Shown: piece after piece, positions 23,231 through 35,602 of the stretch
How the letters are laid out: the number at the start of each line of letters is the position of its first letter
Position numbering within the stretch: position 1 is the first letter of the stretch
Assembly (NCBI GenBank): GCA_964034945.1
Contig: OZ035962.1
Span: 100,105,284 to 100,169,283, forward strand
Source: Chrysopilus asiliformis
Taxonomy: Eukaryota > Arthropoda > Insecta > Diptera > Rhagionidae
Reading direction: 5' to 3'
Length of the DNA stretch: 64,000 nucleotides
Made by a program: the position numbers and the translations under genes
The notes under the pieces: model-generated
The model's input: the letters and a program-made list of their open reading frames with translations, nothing else
What the model was told of the DNA's origin: nothing
Databases searched by the model: none

Positions 23231-24519
23231 TTAGCTATAACAATTTTTTTTTTTGAAAAAATACACGAATTTTAAAGGATATTTTTAAAATTTTTTTTCA
23301 CCAAACATTTTTCAAAGTTTTTTCGTTTTTGTAAACAAATAAAAGCTAACAACACTAAAATACTGAAATTTTCCATACTCATTGATTACATGTGTGAAGA
23401 TGGTTTTGTGTATTTTTCACCATTAGAATGGTAGTCATTTAATGTGAAAGAAATGGCAATGGGGGTATTTCTCTTTGCATTTTGAATTGCAATAACAACA
23501 CATTCGAGTTATGCAAATAATGAAATTCTAACAGTGTACTATCTATGGTCAATCTTAACTAGTATACCCCCGATGGGGTGGACGTAGACTTCTGAGAGAG
23601 AGAAAATTGTTTAGCACGCAATGACCATAAACTAGTTGCATCGCATGAGACACGCTTTTAATTTTACGAGTCGCTTGAGCTAATTTGCATTATTCATTAA
23701 CACAAATACACAAAACCAAGCGGAAAAATACACAATGCCAGCGTAAATATACACCCTATATTTGACTTGTAGATAAATTCCTTTCGGGGTCCTTCTTCTG
23801 GTCAAACTGTTCCACTGTTGTGGCTTGTTAGCATACTATACTCACAGTATCTGTGACGACATGAATTTTCCGGACGTATCACAGATGCCTACGGTGAATC
23901 AGAGTGAAAAAAAAAGAAACTCCAGGTAATAATATGAAATAAATGTAAGTAGGTATAATATCTAACCTCTTTTATATGAGCGAATAAACGGCAAGAGTCA
24001 ATTCAGTGTTTGGTACCAAAGTATGGAAAACATCATCAGGAAACGGGAGATCTTTGGTTACCTTTACTTTTGTGTCCATAAATAATTTTCTGCCCTTATG
24101 AGCCTTCACTATAGGCGACAGAGATATAGAAGAAGTCACGGTTAAGGATAGGAATCTAGACGCTTGTTCCTCGTAATTTCGTGCTAGTAACTTATTAATT
24201 TTTTTAGTTCATGTTAAGTGCTTCTAATAAGGGACTTTAAGTTAATATTTTGCTTTGCTACATCTTTAGGTTTACTACATTTTTTGCACATTGAGTGTAA
24301 CTTAAAATAGAACAGCATTTTAGACGGTGAAATAACCCATTTAATTGTTATCATTCGATTATACAGATAATTGAAGTGAATTATAGAAAATATTGGGACG
24401 TAAAAAATATGAATGTTAGGACTTATTTTTTTTTTGCAGGATACATTTAGTAATCATATTTATGTGTTTTTTTGGGTCAGAAGTGTTTTTAGAAAAAAAG
24501 AAAAAAAATGTCACGCCTC
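23231..24519. other. Non-coding sequence, nothing recognised
   Basis: About 1.3 kb without frames, tandem arrays or inverted repeats that I can delimit. Confidence 0.4.
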
Positions 24520-24870
24520 CAAAATCTCGGAAACGGTACATAATTTTGAAAAAATAATACAGAGTCGATAGTGAAATTTCACATAACTATTCCATACATC
24601 AAAATTCAATTTATCACTATTTCCCTTGTCCCCTCCTCCAAGAGAATATTTTTTTTACAGTTTTCATGAAAACTGTGTGTATTAGCAATATTATACTCTC
24701 GCATTCGCGCTGATTCGCCTGTATTTTTCATGAGTGTAAGCCGGCATAAACGGGCACTAAAAATATGTGAGATTTTGATCAAATTGAATTTTATGTAGGT
24801 AGCTATCTGAATTTTTATATGGTGTGAATTTTTTGCGATCAAATATGGAGTGTATTTTTTAACGATTACC
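24520..24870 (+). repeat. Decayed 3' fragment of a DINE-1-like element
   Basis: Contains ATCTCGGAAACGGTACATAA, CACATAACTATTCCATACAT, CAAAATTCAATTTATC, a second block of the same kind and a terminal GTATTTTTTAACGATTACCG, in the family order. Confidence 0.5.
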
Positions 24871-24949
24871 GCTTTGGACCATGATAGTGTTTTCCGATAT
24901 TCTTGAAATTTCTCTTCAAAAGCTACATATGGTTTTATTTTATAAAAAA

Positions 24950-25264
24950 CTAGCTTGCATACCCGTCGTTGCCAGGTTAAGTTTTTTCAATTTTTTTTTT
25001 ATGGTCTATGTTGGAGCTAAACTCCAGGCCAATCGGCTTGGTAGTTTCTCCGCGCAAGGGTAACATAGTGGAAGAGCTAAGTTTCGAGATGACTTTACCC
25101 CCTCCCCTTACTCCCCCACCTCTCGGGCTACTTTTAAATGGGTCTATGTTGAGGCTGGACCCCCGACAAACATCTATGCCAAATTTCAAGTCAATCGGTT
25201 CAGCCGTTTTTGCGTGAAAGAGGAACAGACAGACACCAACTAATTTTTATATATTAGTAGATGA
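24950..25264 (-). mobile_element. Non-autonomous Helitron, 315 bp
   Basis: On the minus strand it starts TCATCTACTAATATATAAAA at 25264 and ends ...GCAAGCTAG at 24950, between A and T as Helitrons do. A GC-rich inverted repeat (ACCTGGCAACGACGGGT) precedes the CTAG end. The interior has CTGTCTGTTCCTCTTTCACG, an AAAAACGGCTGAACCGATTG block and one full plus one partial copy of the internal unit also found at 30303. No Rep/helicase is encoded. Confidence 0.85.
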
Positions 25265-28200
25265 TTATTTGCCAAGAATCTTTCAATTTAAATAATTTAA
25301 TGCGTATATAATAAACAAGATTATTTATCCAATGCATATTTTTATCATCCATCGTGCCAAGCCGGAAACAAATTTTCTGATTAATTGAAATTTAATAGCA
25401 ATAAAATCTAAAATTATTAATATAAGCGCAATTTACGATCAGAAAATTGAGTTAAACGCATTTGAGACTCTTTGAAAGTTGACTTCACAACCACTACAAA
25501 GGTCATTGTTACTTTAGTAATAATTCAATCTATTGAGTCCACTGTCAGGCTAAATTACGATTCTGTCGAGCCATTAGAAGACACTTAAATCACTGAAAAC
25601 AAGAAAATCAACAACAAAAACCACACGTTTATGGTTGCATCTCAACGATTCATTTATTTTCTATATCCATGCTATATAACAAAATGTTACAACGACTTTT
25701 AAAAAAATTTCTCCCATCATCAACTCTCCGATGTCAAATTAATTGCGCTACAAAGCACTTGACGATTTTTTTTCTTCATTATTTTGTGCCTTTATCAAAA
25801 GATTTGACCGCCCAAGAGGCTTTGAACAAACATGGCTCGCTTAAGATGACAATATTGAACATATGTATGTTTAATTGTAAGCCAGCATCTCATCGATCGA
25901 TGAGATCGCTCGGCCCAACCAAGAAACCAGAAAACCGATCGCCTCTAAAGCAGGAAAAAAAACGCAGATAACACACGATCTTTGGATGTACCACTATCAC
26001 ACATTGTAGGGTCAAAAATGCATTTTCTCTTGTCCGGATATCTAACGTGGAAGATATACGGAGAGTTTGGAGTATCTTAAAGATACAGGAACTAGGTGAA
26101 ACCATAAGGAAAAGATTAATACGGAAAAAAATGTTCAATTTTGTATCTTTTGTTGGTTTTATTGATTGTCACACCTTAATTCTAAAGGCCCACACTACAC
26201 AAATCCACTACATAATTATTGGCCATAAATCAGGTATTGATCAAGCGCATATATGCATTAGAAATACAGCGTAGAAGTTCCTGCATCGTTTATCCAAAGA
26301 ACACGAATTTTTATTTCAAAACATTCGATCGAAGGTAAGCATCTACAGGGCTAAGCTGTAGTGACAAATTTCGAAAAATTTGCATAATCAAAACGGATTA
26401 ATTGTAAAAATCACTTAAAATGTTAATTCATGTCAAATGCTGAGAGTAAAAAGCGTTTTTCGCGATCCCAAAAATCGAAAGGTGTGGTGCATAATCGAAG
26501 CATAAGATTTGCAATTATTTACGTGTAGCGCTTAAATCAAATGATATTGCAGGCAAAGACGCCAGAGTCGACCCCACAACTAGTTCAATTTCAAAATATA
26601 ATTTGCATTATCGTTAAATAACAATTCGCTAAACATATTTAGTGAGCTTTAATCCGTTGAAAGATCGGCTTAAAAAGTAAAATCTCCAATTTTAATTTCA
26701 ATACGAAACATAAAAACCCAATTTTGCAATGGTAATTGAATAGCAAGCAACATTGTGCGAATCTTATGGCAAGTTACAAAATAATTCACCAGTTTTTGCC
26801 TAAGATGAAAGAAGCGAATGAAAAGATATTTGTAAGATTTTATGGTAAAAATTTCTGTGAAATATCATAATTGAATTGAATTGTTATATCTACTATAAAT
26901 GGTTTCTGTCTTCGACTAGTATGATTTCAAGTTGATATTCTTTTTTAAATCAATCACGCTTCCATTTATTCAAACTTGCATAATTACGTGTGATTAATTA
27001 GTCAAGTGTGCAGCATCCAATTGCGTTTCCATTGGCTTTATCTTGGGGGCATCTTGTCTGAATCGTTTTCATTCTCCGTGCTCAAAGAGTTTCACCCATT
27101 TGAATTTTTGAACTTCACAGATACTCTTCAAATATTCAGATGTGAAGTTTATTCTCCAAGATGAAAGGAAGATGTAAAGATGCTCGTTGTACTTTCTTTA
27201 TAGTCTCGAGACGAATGAGCACGGGATTTTTCTGATTTTCTTCTTCTTTTTTTATGATTATTATTAGTATTTCATTTATGTTACGACCAAAAGCATATAA
27301 TTTTTCAACATTTGAATGAAAAGCCGGTAGAGCGGGTGGCCAGCGAAATATTATGCTGGGATGTCGAGATTCAGACATGGACCGAGAAATATGGCATATG
27401 AGAGGAACGCGCTGAGAAATTAATACCAAGTCCATCATTTTCAACTCGACTTTAATTTTCAATCTATCAAAATGTGTTCAAGTAACTCAACTAAAGTGCC
27501 AGACAGGGGAAGCTTTCCAGTAAGAAAAAGGCGAAAAGTCAAAAACAGAGTTTATCCAGATTTCAATTTAAAATGACATAACTTTTGGCATAAAGAGTTG
27601 TATACGGTGTAACGATGTGCGAAACAATTTCGAAAGAAAAGAAAAGAAAAAAAAGCAATGAAATGATGTATTTTTTCAAGGTGTGTTTTTAACAAAACTC
27701 AGTGTTGTAATTTTTGGCATATTTCCTTTTTGATTTTCTACAGATGGTCATCAAACATTTTTTAATATTACGATGAGGGTAATTTTGTATATCGTCACTT
27801 GTGACCTTTTTTTTGAAAAAAAAAAAAATATTTTCGACTGTTACCCAATGATATGGGAAAATATTTTTGTTGTTTTGTTATAGAAATCTGAAGCAGAAAA
27901 GTAAGTCTGGAATTTTTACCGTTGTTATATATATAAGAAAGCTATTAGAACCACTAGAAAAATCGAAATCAAAACCGTGCCTCACACGTCTCCGAGATAT
28001 GTACCCAGCGACTAATTGAACGACCAAATCAGTCGCTGTAGCTTCACCACTGACTCTAAGTGGATTTGTATGTATGGAGAAGCTGTGTAAAATCGTATTC
28101 TAAACGCTTTTTGCCGTAACAATTTTGGAAAAGAACTGTTTTGGAGAAAAAACTGAAAAAACGCATCCAATTTCTTTTTCATTTCTGTGGACAAGGGGCA

Positions 28201-28369
28201 AGGAGTGGTTTTTAGACGTGATCTAAGTTTTAATAAAAGCTGTTGTTGTGCCAAATTTCAAATTTTTACTTCAATTAGTCACCGAGTTTTGTGACTGAAT
28301 TTTTATATTTCAAAAAATACCTACTGACAGGTGGATTAACTCTGTATAGGACTTTTTGTCAAATAAATG
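25265..28369. other. Non-coding sequence, nothing recognised
   Basis: About 3.1 kb. The frame at 25669-25971 (100 codons, plus) ends in a Lys/Arg-rich tail and the one at 27136-27462 (108 codons, minus) has no motif. Neither has supporting context. TAATTAG-type homeodomain-like sites near 26990-27005 are unremarkable at this base composition. Confidence 0.4.
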
Positions 28370-28920
28370 TTTTTTCATATCACCCAATTGCTTCATTTGT
28401 AGGGGGACGGAATGGTCCGATTTTACTCGTGCACACTCAGAAAAATGGAGGCTAACTCGACGACCTACATACGGCGTAATTGGCCTCGGGCAGGCGCGCG
28501 TTTGCCTGCATGTGGGCAAGTAAAACTGAGTTGACCTGTGGTCGGAGAAATTCTGAAATTAAGCCACCAGCAGGTGAAGTAGGGCATTGGGAGCTGCACG
28601 AGTTGACCTTAGATAGGTTAACTCTGACCGTTAGCTGGCTTACAGACACCTCTGTAAGGTCAGAGTTAACCTGACAAAAAGTTGACCTGGACTTTTTTCT
28701 GAGTGCAAGAACCTAACTTTTCCATTTTCGAGAAACGCAACTGTAAGAAATTTCAAGTCTCTAGCTCAATTTTATCGAAAGAGTTCGCGGACAGACAGAC
28801 ATACGGATGGACGGACGGACATGCGGAAATCAAAATCTTTTGTTATCTTAAACTTCCTGAGTGGTTCATTTTTATGTCCGACGATTTGTTTGATGCGTTA
28901 TAGACGATATTCTAAATCTA
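28370..28920 (-). mobile_element. DINE-1-like element split by a MITE
   Basis: In reverse complement it reads satellite (CCGTCCGTCCATCCGTATG), GAGCTAGAGACTTGAAAT, then the GxAAAATCGGACCATTCC block. The MITE at 28434-28704 interrupts it between the last two. Joining the flanks with one GCA removed restores the family's normal order. Confidence 0.6.
28434..28704 (+). mobile_element. Young 271-bp MITE of the CACTCAG family
   Basis: Ends CACTCAGAAAAATGG and ...CTTTTTTCTGAGT(G). Subterminal inverted pair TTAACTCTGACC/GGTCAGAGTTAA near the right end. Flanked by GCA at 28431-28433 and 28705-28707, suggesting a 3-bp duplication, although the palindromic ends allow other phasings. It differs from the copy at 37927 by about 4 bases in 271. 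Non-coding; superfamily unassigned. Confidence 0.85.
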
Positions 28921-30045
28921 ATATACACCTATATGATATATCATATGGATTCGTAAGTAATTTTCCACAAGTAAATGACAATCAAATGACTAGTGATACA
29001 CCTGAATCTCTAGCATCATGTACAGCTTCCAAGTAATATCGCAAATATTTAAAAGCTATTACTATGTCTATTGTTTACCAGATATGGCCCAGCATTGAAT
29101 TTTACACATTCGGACAGTATAATTTAAAGTATGAGATAAATCTAATTGTATGGCTAATTTTGATTGACATGAAATCACCTGCAAAAGAATTAACATTTAA
29201 AATGCTATTCATCAAATCTCACTTTTAAAAAATCCCATTCAAATTGAATGAAAAATATGTTGTTTTGTAACCGAAAGAGGTTTTCTTCATCAGTACAAGA
29301 AACGAAATAGGGGGGAAAAATAGCCACGTAAGAAAATAAAACGAAAATTTCATCCTGTATTGCTTGCAAATTGTACATAGCGAACAAGATTTTATAATCA
29401 AAAAGTGTGGGCAGACTAATCTTTAGAAACATTTTTCCTTTACAAGTTGAGCTACTCAGTAACAGTCTCATATCCAATCGTGTCCAGAAATTGAACAGTA
29501 GAAATCAATCCGAGTTGTAAATCAAAAGTTATTAAGTTTAACATCAGGCGGTATCTTTTCAACTACTAGATATGAACATATACATATCTTGCGGAGCATA
29601 GATTTTCAATGAGATGAAGTGAACCAGCCGCACGTACCTACGTGTATGAGAAATTACGCGGAATGAGTAAGTGAATAAATGTATCTTATATTGGTCAGGT
29701 TATACTTATTTTTATAAGTAATATAATCTGAATCATTTCATTTCGATTTTGTTGTTATTTTATGGGGGGTTTTTTTTAACCAGAGACTGCTTGTTTCTTT
29801 CATTACTCACTCACAACTTTACAATTCACCTAGGTACGAAAACTCTGATAGTTTCAAGACGTTTTGTTCAAAGATTTCAGCCAATGTGTCCAGATCGATG
29901 GGCTGGTGTTGAATAGACTTGGCATACGACATTGCAATTCACTTCACAATTTGCCATAGACTAAAAGTGAAAGTTCAGTTTTAGGAACCAAAAAACTACT
30001 TGCATTTTGTTCTGAGTAAAATATACACTAAGCGAGTGGAACCTA
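28921..30045. other. Non-coding sequence, nothing recognised
   Basis: No repeats delimited. The minus frame at 29205-29477 (90 codons) lacks motifs. Confidence 0.4.
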
Positions 30046-30302
30046 CACTCTCGAAAAAAACGGAGTTGATCACGCACCGAAACGGAGTTTAAGGGAGTCC
30101 ATCACCTCACAGAGAAAATTGAATTCCAGGCTAAATAGTTCCTGAGAGTTCCCTTGGTGGGTTGATTTTTAACAATTTTCAGTGTTAAATCAACTTATTA
30201 GAGTTAAAAAAATTTCACCTCACAAATCCGTGTTTTTTGCAAACATTTGAGGTGTTTCGATTATTTCCGTATTTTGAAAATTAAAACCTTTCTTACATCA
30301 TA

Positions 30303-30803
30303 TCATACTAATATATAAAAATGGATTGGGTGTGTCTGTCTGTCTGTCTGTTCCTCTTTCACGCAAAAACGGCTGAGCCGATTGGTCTGAAATTTGGCAT
30401 AGATGTTCGTCGGGGGTCCAGTCCTAACATAGACCCATTAAAAAGTGGCCCGAGAGGTGGGGAGAGTAAGGGAAGGGGGTAAAGTAATCTCGAAACTAAG
30501 TTTTCTCTCTATGTTACTCTTTCGCGGGGAAACTACTGATCCGATTGGCCTGAAATTTGGCATAGATGTTCGTCGGGGTTCAGCCCCAACATAGACCCAT
30601 TAAAAAGTAGCCCGAGAGGTGGGGGAGTAAGGGGAGGGGGTAAAGTTATCTCGAAACATAGCTCTTCCTCTATGTTACCCTTTCGCGGGGAAACTACCGA
30701 GCCGATTGGCCTGAATTTTAGCTCCAAAATAGACCATCAAAAAAAAATAAATAAATAAAAATTTGAAAAAACTTAACCCGGCAACGACGGGTATGCAAGC
30801 TAG
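30303..30803 (+). mobile_element. Non-autonomous Helitron, 501 bp
   Basis: Starts TCATACTAATATATAAAAAT after an A and ends GTATGCAAGCTAG before a T. A CCCGGCAACGACGGG hairpin lies about a dozen bases upstream of the CTAG terminus. An internal unit of about 165 bp (GCCGATTGGxCTGAAATTTG ... CTCTATGTTAC) occurs twice in full and a third time in part. Same family as 24950-25264, which has fewer units. Encodes nothing. Confidence 0.9.
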
Positions 30804-30814
30804 TATATCTGTAT

Positions 30815-30878
30815 CTACCGGGTCTCGAACATGGGATTTCTCGATTTGTATGCCAAACTCCTTTCTCTTATGCTATTT
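30815..30878 (-). repeat. tRNA-like (possible SINE-head) sequence
   Basis: On the minus strand a box-A-like TAGCATAAGAGAAAGG (30876-30861) is followed about 30 bases later by GTTCGAGACCC (30830-30820), close to the box-B consensus. A cloverleaf cannot be completed by eye. It adjoins the Helitron inside the TIR element. Chance resemblance is possible. Confidence 0.25.
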
Positions 30879-31177
30879 AAGCAATTTGAAAACTCTCTTC
30901 TAAAGATAACACCCTTCACAAGGGAAATAACTCTTAAAAGTGAATTTTTTTACTCCCTTTCGTAGTTAATCCGAAATTAAGGCCAAAGCGGTGTTAAAGT
31001 CAATTTTTAACTCCTTAAAACAGGAATTCCCACAAAAAACCTTGCCCACAAAAACCCAATTCCCACAAAAAACCCGAAAAAAACGGTGTTAAATTTTTCT
31101 GAATAACACTGTGAGGTGCTGACTTTTAACTATGTTTTAAAGGTGTGTTAATTTGTCCCCGGATTTTTCCGAGAGTG

Positions 31178-32929
31178 TATGGAAATGCAACGCATTGAAT
31201 CTAAAGTCCTCGTAAAGTCAATTCTTATAGCCGAAGCAATCAATTGCTCCAGATCTGTCATATGAGACCCCGGAAAATTTATTCATTGATCTCCTCGACT
31301 TGGTGGCCAGACTCCTTGGGTCTGGTATTTCTCAGCGCTGCTGCTGTTTTGAGATAACTTGGGGTCTTGTTTCGGCTGCTGTTCATATGCTTTAGTGGAT
31401 TTGATTGTCTGGTCTGTAGCTGTTATACTCGTAGGTGGCTTTTTTTAGGCTCCAACCAAATTGATTTCATTTCTCAATTGAATCGACGCTTGAATATAGT
31501 TTTTTTTTTCTTAATCAACCGCAGCTGCCTGAATCGAATGTTTCTTACTGTGATCAAGTATTTCTGTTCTCTAGCTGTATCTTTTGGGTACAAGAGTCGA
31601 GTTTGTTTTTTGGTCGCGTTGTCTTCCGTCATGTGAAATTCCAAATGAACCACTTGTGTAGCATTTATTATACGGGGCCCGATTATAATCCATCTATCCA
31701 TCCATCTATACAATATTTGCCTTGTAACAACGACCAAAACTCCAGGTCGAACAAAGTAAATCCTACAGCAGACCCCTCATTCGCGCTCGGATCTATTTGT
31801 CTGTCAGTCTGGGTGCCTGATTAAGGCCTTTAGCGCGATGCATTTGTTACAATATTTAAACGAAATGCACGTGAATGGTAAATGAGCTTAATCCTGTTGT
31901 CCCAGTAAACCGATTTCCCGACACAAACCTTACCTTTTGTAATGTTTGTACATTTGCCTGTTATTGAATTACCCACTGGTGTCCATGGTTCTACAAAGTT
32001 GTTTGCCTTTTAATAGGCTCTTTACGTAATGCAAAATTATCCGTTCGAAAAGTTGTATAATCTAATATCCGATTGAATTATGCAAAGGTAAAATCATATA
32101 GAGGAAAGTATTTAACATAATATGCTGGATGTTTTCTATTTAAGATTTAAAAAAAAATCCCCTATCGCCTCCCATGCATGCAGATTGATCTTGTGTGGGC
32201 ACCTTAATCGTAAGTGGATAAATCGAAACTTTTTTATTGGAAAATTAAAATTTGGCCCTGAAACATTCAGATATACAAACATATCTGTTGATTTGTTTTG
32301 CTTTGCAGAGTGCAGAATGAGCTGTTGGAATGATGGATCGTGGACCCGGATGATTTAACGTGATAGCATTAATGACGGACTTTTGAACAGGTCTCTTTTA
32401 CAAATTGTCGTAATCAGTCATTCTGTGTGGTAGGTGACAAAAAATTACGGAAATACCGTCAAATATTAATGATCAGTTATTAATTTCCAATCCGCTAATA
32501 AAATAGAAAGCAGATCAATGAACATTACAGTGAAGTATTCAAAATGTGTACAAATATTTATTGGTAAGACCATAATTTTTTTTAGAGAAATGGGATATAA
32601 ATAAGTTGACCAGATGTCCGGAAATCAGGCATGCTGTCGCGAAAATTCAATTTTTGTGTCGGGTCGTTCAACTAAAGGTATAATCTCAAAGAAAATCCGG
32701 GGACAAATTGAGGCGTTGCGAGCAAAAGTGGACCAAGCCACATAATGGAGTTTTTGAAGCTTTTCCACTTTTGCACTATCATTGACTGTAAATTTTTGGA
32801 AAAAAACATTCTGTGGACTTTATTACTCAATGTTGAAATGTTCTTTTGTGCATCCAAACAATTTTATCTAAAAGCTCACTCGCGATAGTGATTCAAACAC
32901 AAAAAACTCACGATTTCGACATGTGGGTT
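31178..32929. other. Non-coding sequence, nothing recognised
   Basis: Several 70-90 codon frames on both strands (31367-31824) overlap one another and have no motif. The stretch near 32600-32650 (GACCAGATGTCCGG) resembles the start of the GGGTGACC repeat at 47915, too weakly to delimit. Confidence 0.35.
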
Positions 32930-33085
32930 AGTTCACTCTTGCTCTGATAGCCTCAATTAACACCGCTTCAAAACATAGCTTAAATTATGCACCTCGCTGT
33001 GTTATTCAGAAAATATTAACTCCCAAGCGCGCAGTTTTTTGACATTCCTGTGTTAAAAACTCACTTTAACACCATTTTGCCTCCA
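32930..33085 (-). repeat. Diverged relative of the CACTCTCG TIR element
   Basis: Parallels the reverse complement of about 31020-31155: AATTAACACxxCxxxAAAACATAG, then GCACCTCxCxGTGTTATTCAGAAA, then TTAACACC-type words. Termini are lost. Confidence 0.5.
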
Positions 33086-35123
33086 TTTTTAATTAACTGA
33101 AAAAATGTACACTTTAGTAGTTATTTCTATTGTAAATGGTGTTCACGTTTAGCGAAAACTTGTCAATTGGTTTCAATAGCAAATTGAGAGGGCGAATAGC
33201 TTACAATTTGAGAGGTCCCCAACGAAATCTTCAATTCCAACCAATTTTTGTCATATGGATAAATTATCTTATCAATATGAAAAAACTGTGGGAATTTTTC
33301 TCTTGGGATAAAAATTTTGTCATATGGATAAACACTTTAATAAATATAATTAAAATCTACAAAAGGGAAATTTTTCGGTTTTTCATATGAATAAAAAAAA
33401 TAGTTGTTTTCTAAATTTTTCATCATACGGATAATTCTTTTTTCGACATGACAATGATAGTGGTCAAATTAACAAAAACGTAATCATGTTGACAAAAAAT
33501 TTGTCTATTATTTATTCATTTATGCATAGGTTTCACTGTGAGTTATTTATCTTAGATTTTCTCCTATTTTATGGTGTTGATCTTTTTTATTGATGAGATG
33601 GAATGCTGTGAAATTCTTGAAATATCGGAAGTGAATCATTGTTAATTACAGTATATATCATTCGTTACTATGATTATTGCGGATAGTAATCTCATGTGGT
33701 TTTGTGTGGCGAGTCTTAAGGTCTGAAGCCCACCCAACAGCATAAAAGTACATGGAATCATTTCCTTAATTTTTGTCACAGCTCACATGAATGTCGCGTA
33801 AACTAGCGAACCTATCAAAATGTTATCACTGCATATTTCATGACACTGTTTTGAGTTATCTTTTGGAAATAAATTTCGAGCGCTTGCTATTTGAAAGTAC
33901 CTTCAACAGCCTTTAGTATTCACCTAAAATAAATCTGTGTGAATAAACACTATGGATAAAGAGTAAAATTCAACTGACGATTCCATTCAAAGGCCATAAT
34001 AAGAAGGCAATCTATGACTCTATGAGTTTAAGTTTAAGCTAAAGATAAAGTAAAGAGTTGGCCCAAAAGACTGTGGTAACAGTTAATCTGTTAATTACCA
34101 GCCATAAAGTATAAACTGAATGACAGTAACATGTCTTTAATGGCCATTTTATCTACGGACAACGTTCGTCTATACTCGAAAAGAAAACGCAGAATGGTGT
34201 GCAGATATGCCGAGTAGGTGCTTATCATACACGTGTGTTAAAATGATGGTTTACAGAGTACTTTTGACTCAAGGCAGGATGAAAATAAAGGGAATTTTTG
34301 TGTATAATAAAATATTCTCATAGGCCACAATCAGCCAGACACCTATGATGATTATTTTTAAATTCACCGGCCGGCCAGTGAAAATAACTGCAAGAAATTA
34401 TATGACAAAGATTGGACATGGCAGTTAAGGTTAAGGAAGAAACACTAGACTTGCTTCGTTTCACATCAAATCTTCATGCCCTTTACCGCCTATTAATTCT
34501 GATTGATGGTAAAAATTTCATAATAACTCTATTATGAGCACCAATTGCCGACGAATCATTTATCGGTTATAAAATTCGTATTTTCACCATCGGTTTTACG
34601 ATAAAATTGCAATTTCCTTAATACACAGTGTTCATCGTTTGGTAATTTCTTTTATATCTGGCTTTAATGTCTTATTAGCATTAATTTTTAACTTGCCTTT
34701 TTCAGAATATTGCATTTTGTCAAGTTAGCAAACAGTTTCTTCTGTTTCCTCGATAAAACCTTTGTGGTTGTTCTACACTCGCACCGAATGTTGGCGAATC
34801 ACAATTTCGGCTGCCACATTGAGCGTTTTTTTTTTGTAAATGGAATTATATTGATTTTCATTTATCGGGCCTAAAATTTCGGTTACGATATTATAAATTT
34901 TTTATATTCTGCGTATTTGGAATATTTTACCAGAATTTTATGACGGATAAATTGGTTAAAAAAATGTCTAAATTAGCAGCTGAGACTGTTTTTCGCCTAC
35001 ATTCGGGGAGAGTGTGTAGCATGCATTAGAATTTTGTGTCGTAGCGTAAACGGTTGTACAACATATATTTAATATCTAAAAATAAAATTTACGGAATAAG
35101 GTGTCGGGTGTAAACGGCACCTA
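33086..35123. other. Non-coding sequence with a degenerate TCATATGGATAA motif
   Basis: Between 33240 and 33440 the word TTTTGTCATATGGATAAA or a variant appears four times at 40-70 base spacing, a decayed tandem repeat. The rest shows no frames or inverted repeats of note. Confidence 0.4.
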
Positions 35124-35602
35124 ATGCCGCGGTTACACGGCGCTGTTTTGCCAGCCGCTGGCTGCTGTTGGCTAGTAGCGCTGGCAAGTAGTAACAGCAG
35201 CCAGCGTACTGAGAGGGTTTACACGTTTTCTACTTTAGTAGCGCTGGCAAGTAGCAAAACAGTGGTTTGACATTTTATTCTGGGAGATTTTTTCTGGGAG
35301 ACGTTACACACTGGGTGACGTTACATACAAATTTAAATAAATAAACGTAAAATAACAAGTTACAATAAACAAACTTTACCACTTATCAGACTTTTGACAG
35401 CTCAGAAACCATGTGACAGGGTCACGTGATCCCTAGTAGCGCTGGCAAAGTAGAACGGTCTCTACTTCACTAGCGCTGCTAAAGTCATCACGCTGCTGCT
35501 GGTAATAGCAACGCACTAGGGTTCACACGGTGCTGCTGAAACGGCTGCTAACAGCCAAACAGTCACTAGCGCTGGCAAAACAGCGTCGTGTGGCCGCGGC
35601 AT
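35124..35602. mobile_element. 479-bp GC-rich TIR element with CGCTGGC subterminal repeats
   Basis: Left end ATGCCGCGGTTACACGGCGC and right end (complement) ATGCCGCGGCCACACGACGC, both continuing TGTTTTGCCAG. Five copies of TAGCGCTGGCAA or TAGCGCTGCTAA lie inside, in tandem-like spacing near both ends, as expected of transposase-binding repeats. The AT-rich core has AAATTTAAATAAATAAACG. No clear target duplication; no protein. A shorter copy lies at 56714-56925. Confidence 0.8.

Larger units (their letters stand above)
30046..31177. mobile_element. TIR element (CACTCTCG ends) interrupted by a Helitron
   Basis: Left end CACTCTCGAAAAAAAC, right end ...GGATTTTTCCGAGAGTG, with TA on both outer sides (30044-30045, 31178-31179), compatible with a TA duplication. 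The interior repeats GTGTTAA/TTAACACC-type words near both ends. Without the 501-bp Helitron it is 631 bp. No transposase frame. A diverged relative lies at 32930-33085. Confidence 0.65.

Noticed and set aside
24977..25217. Pro-rich frames PLTPPPLGLL at 25008-25217 and 30533-30727
   Set aside because: Translations of the Helitron internal unit.
28452..28674. Near-identical peptides at 28480-28674 and 37973-38167
   Set aside because: They are the two MITE copies read through; the old copy at 823-1158 is broken and no coding constraint is visible.
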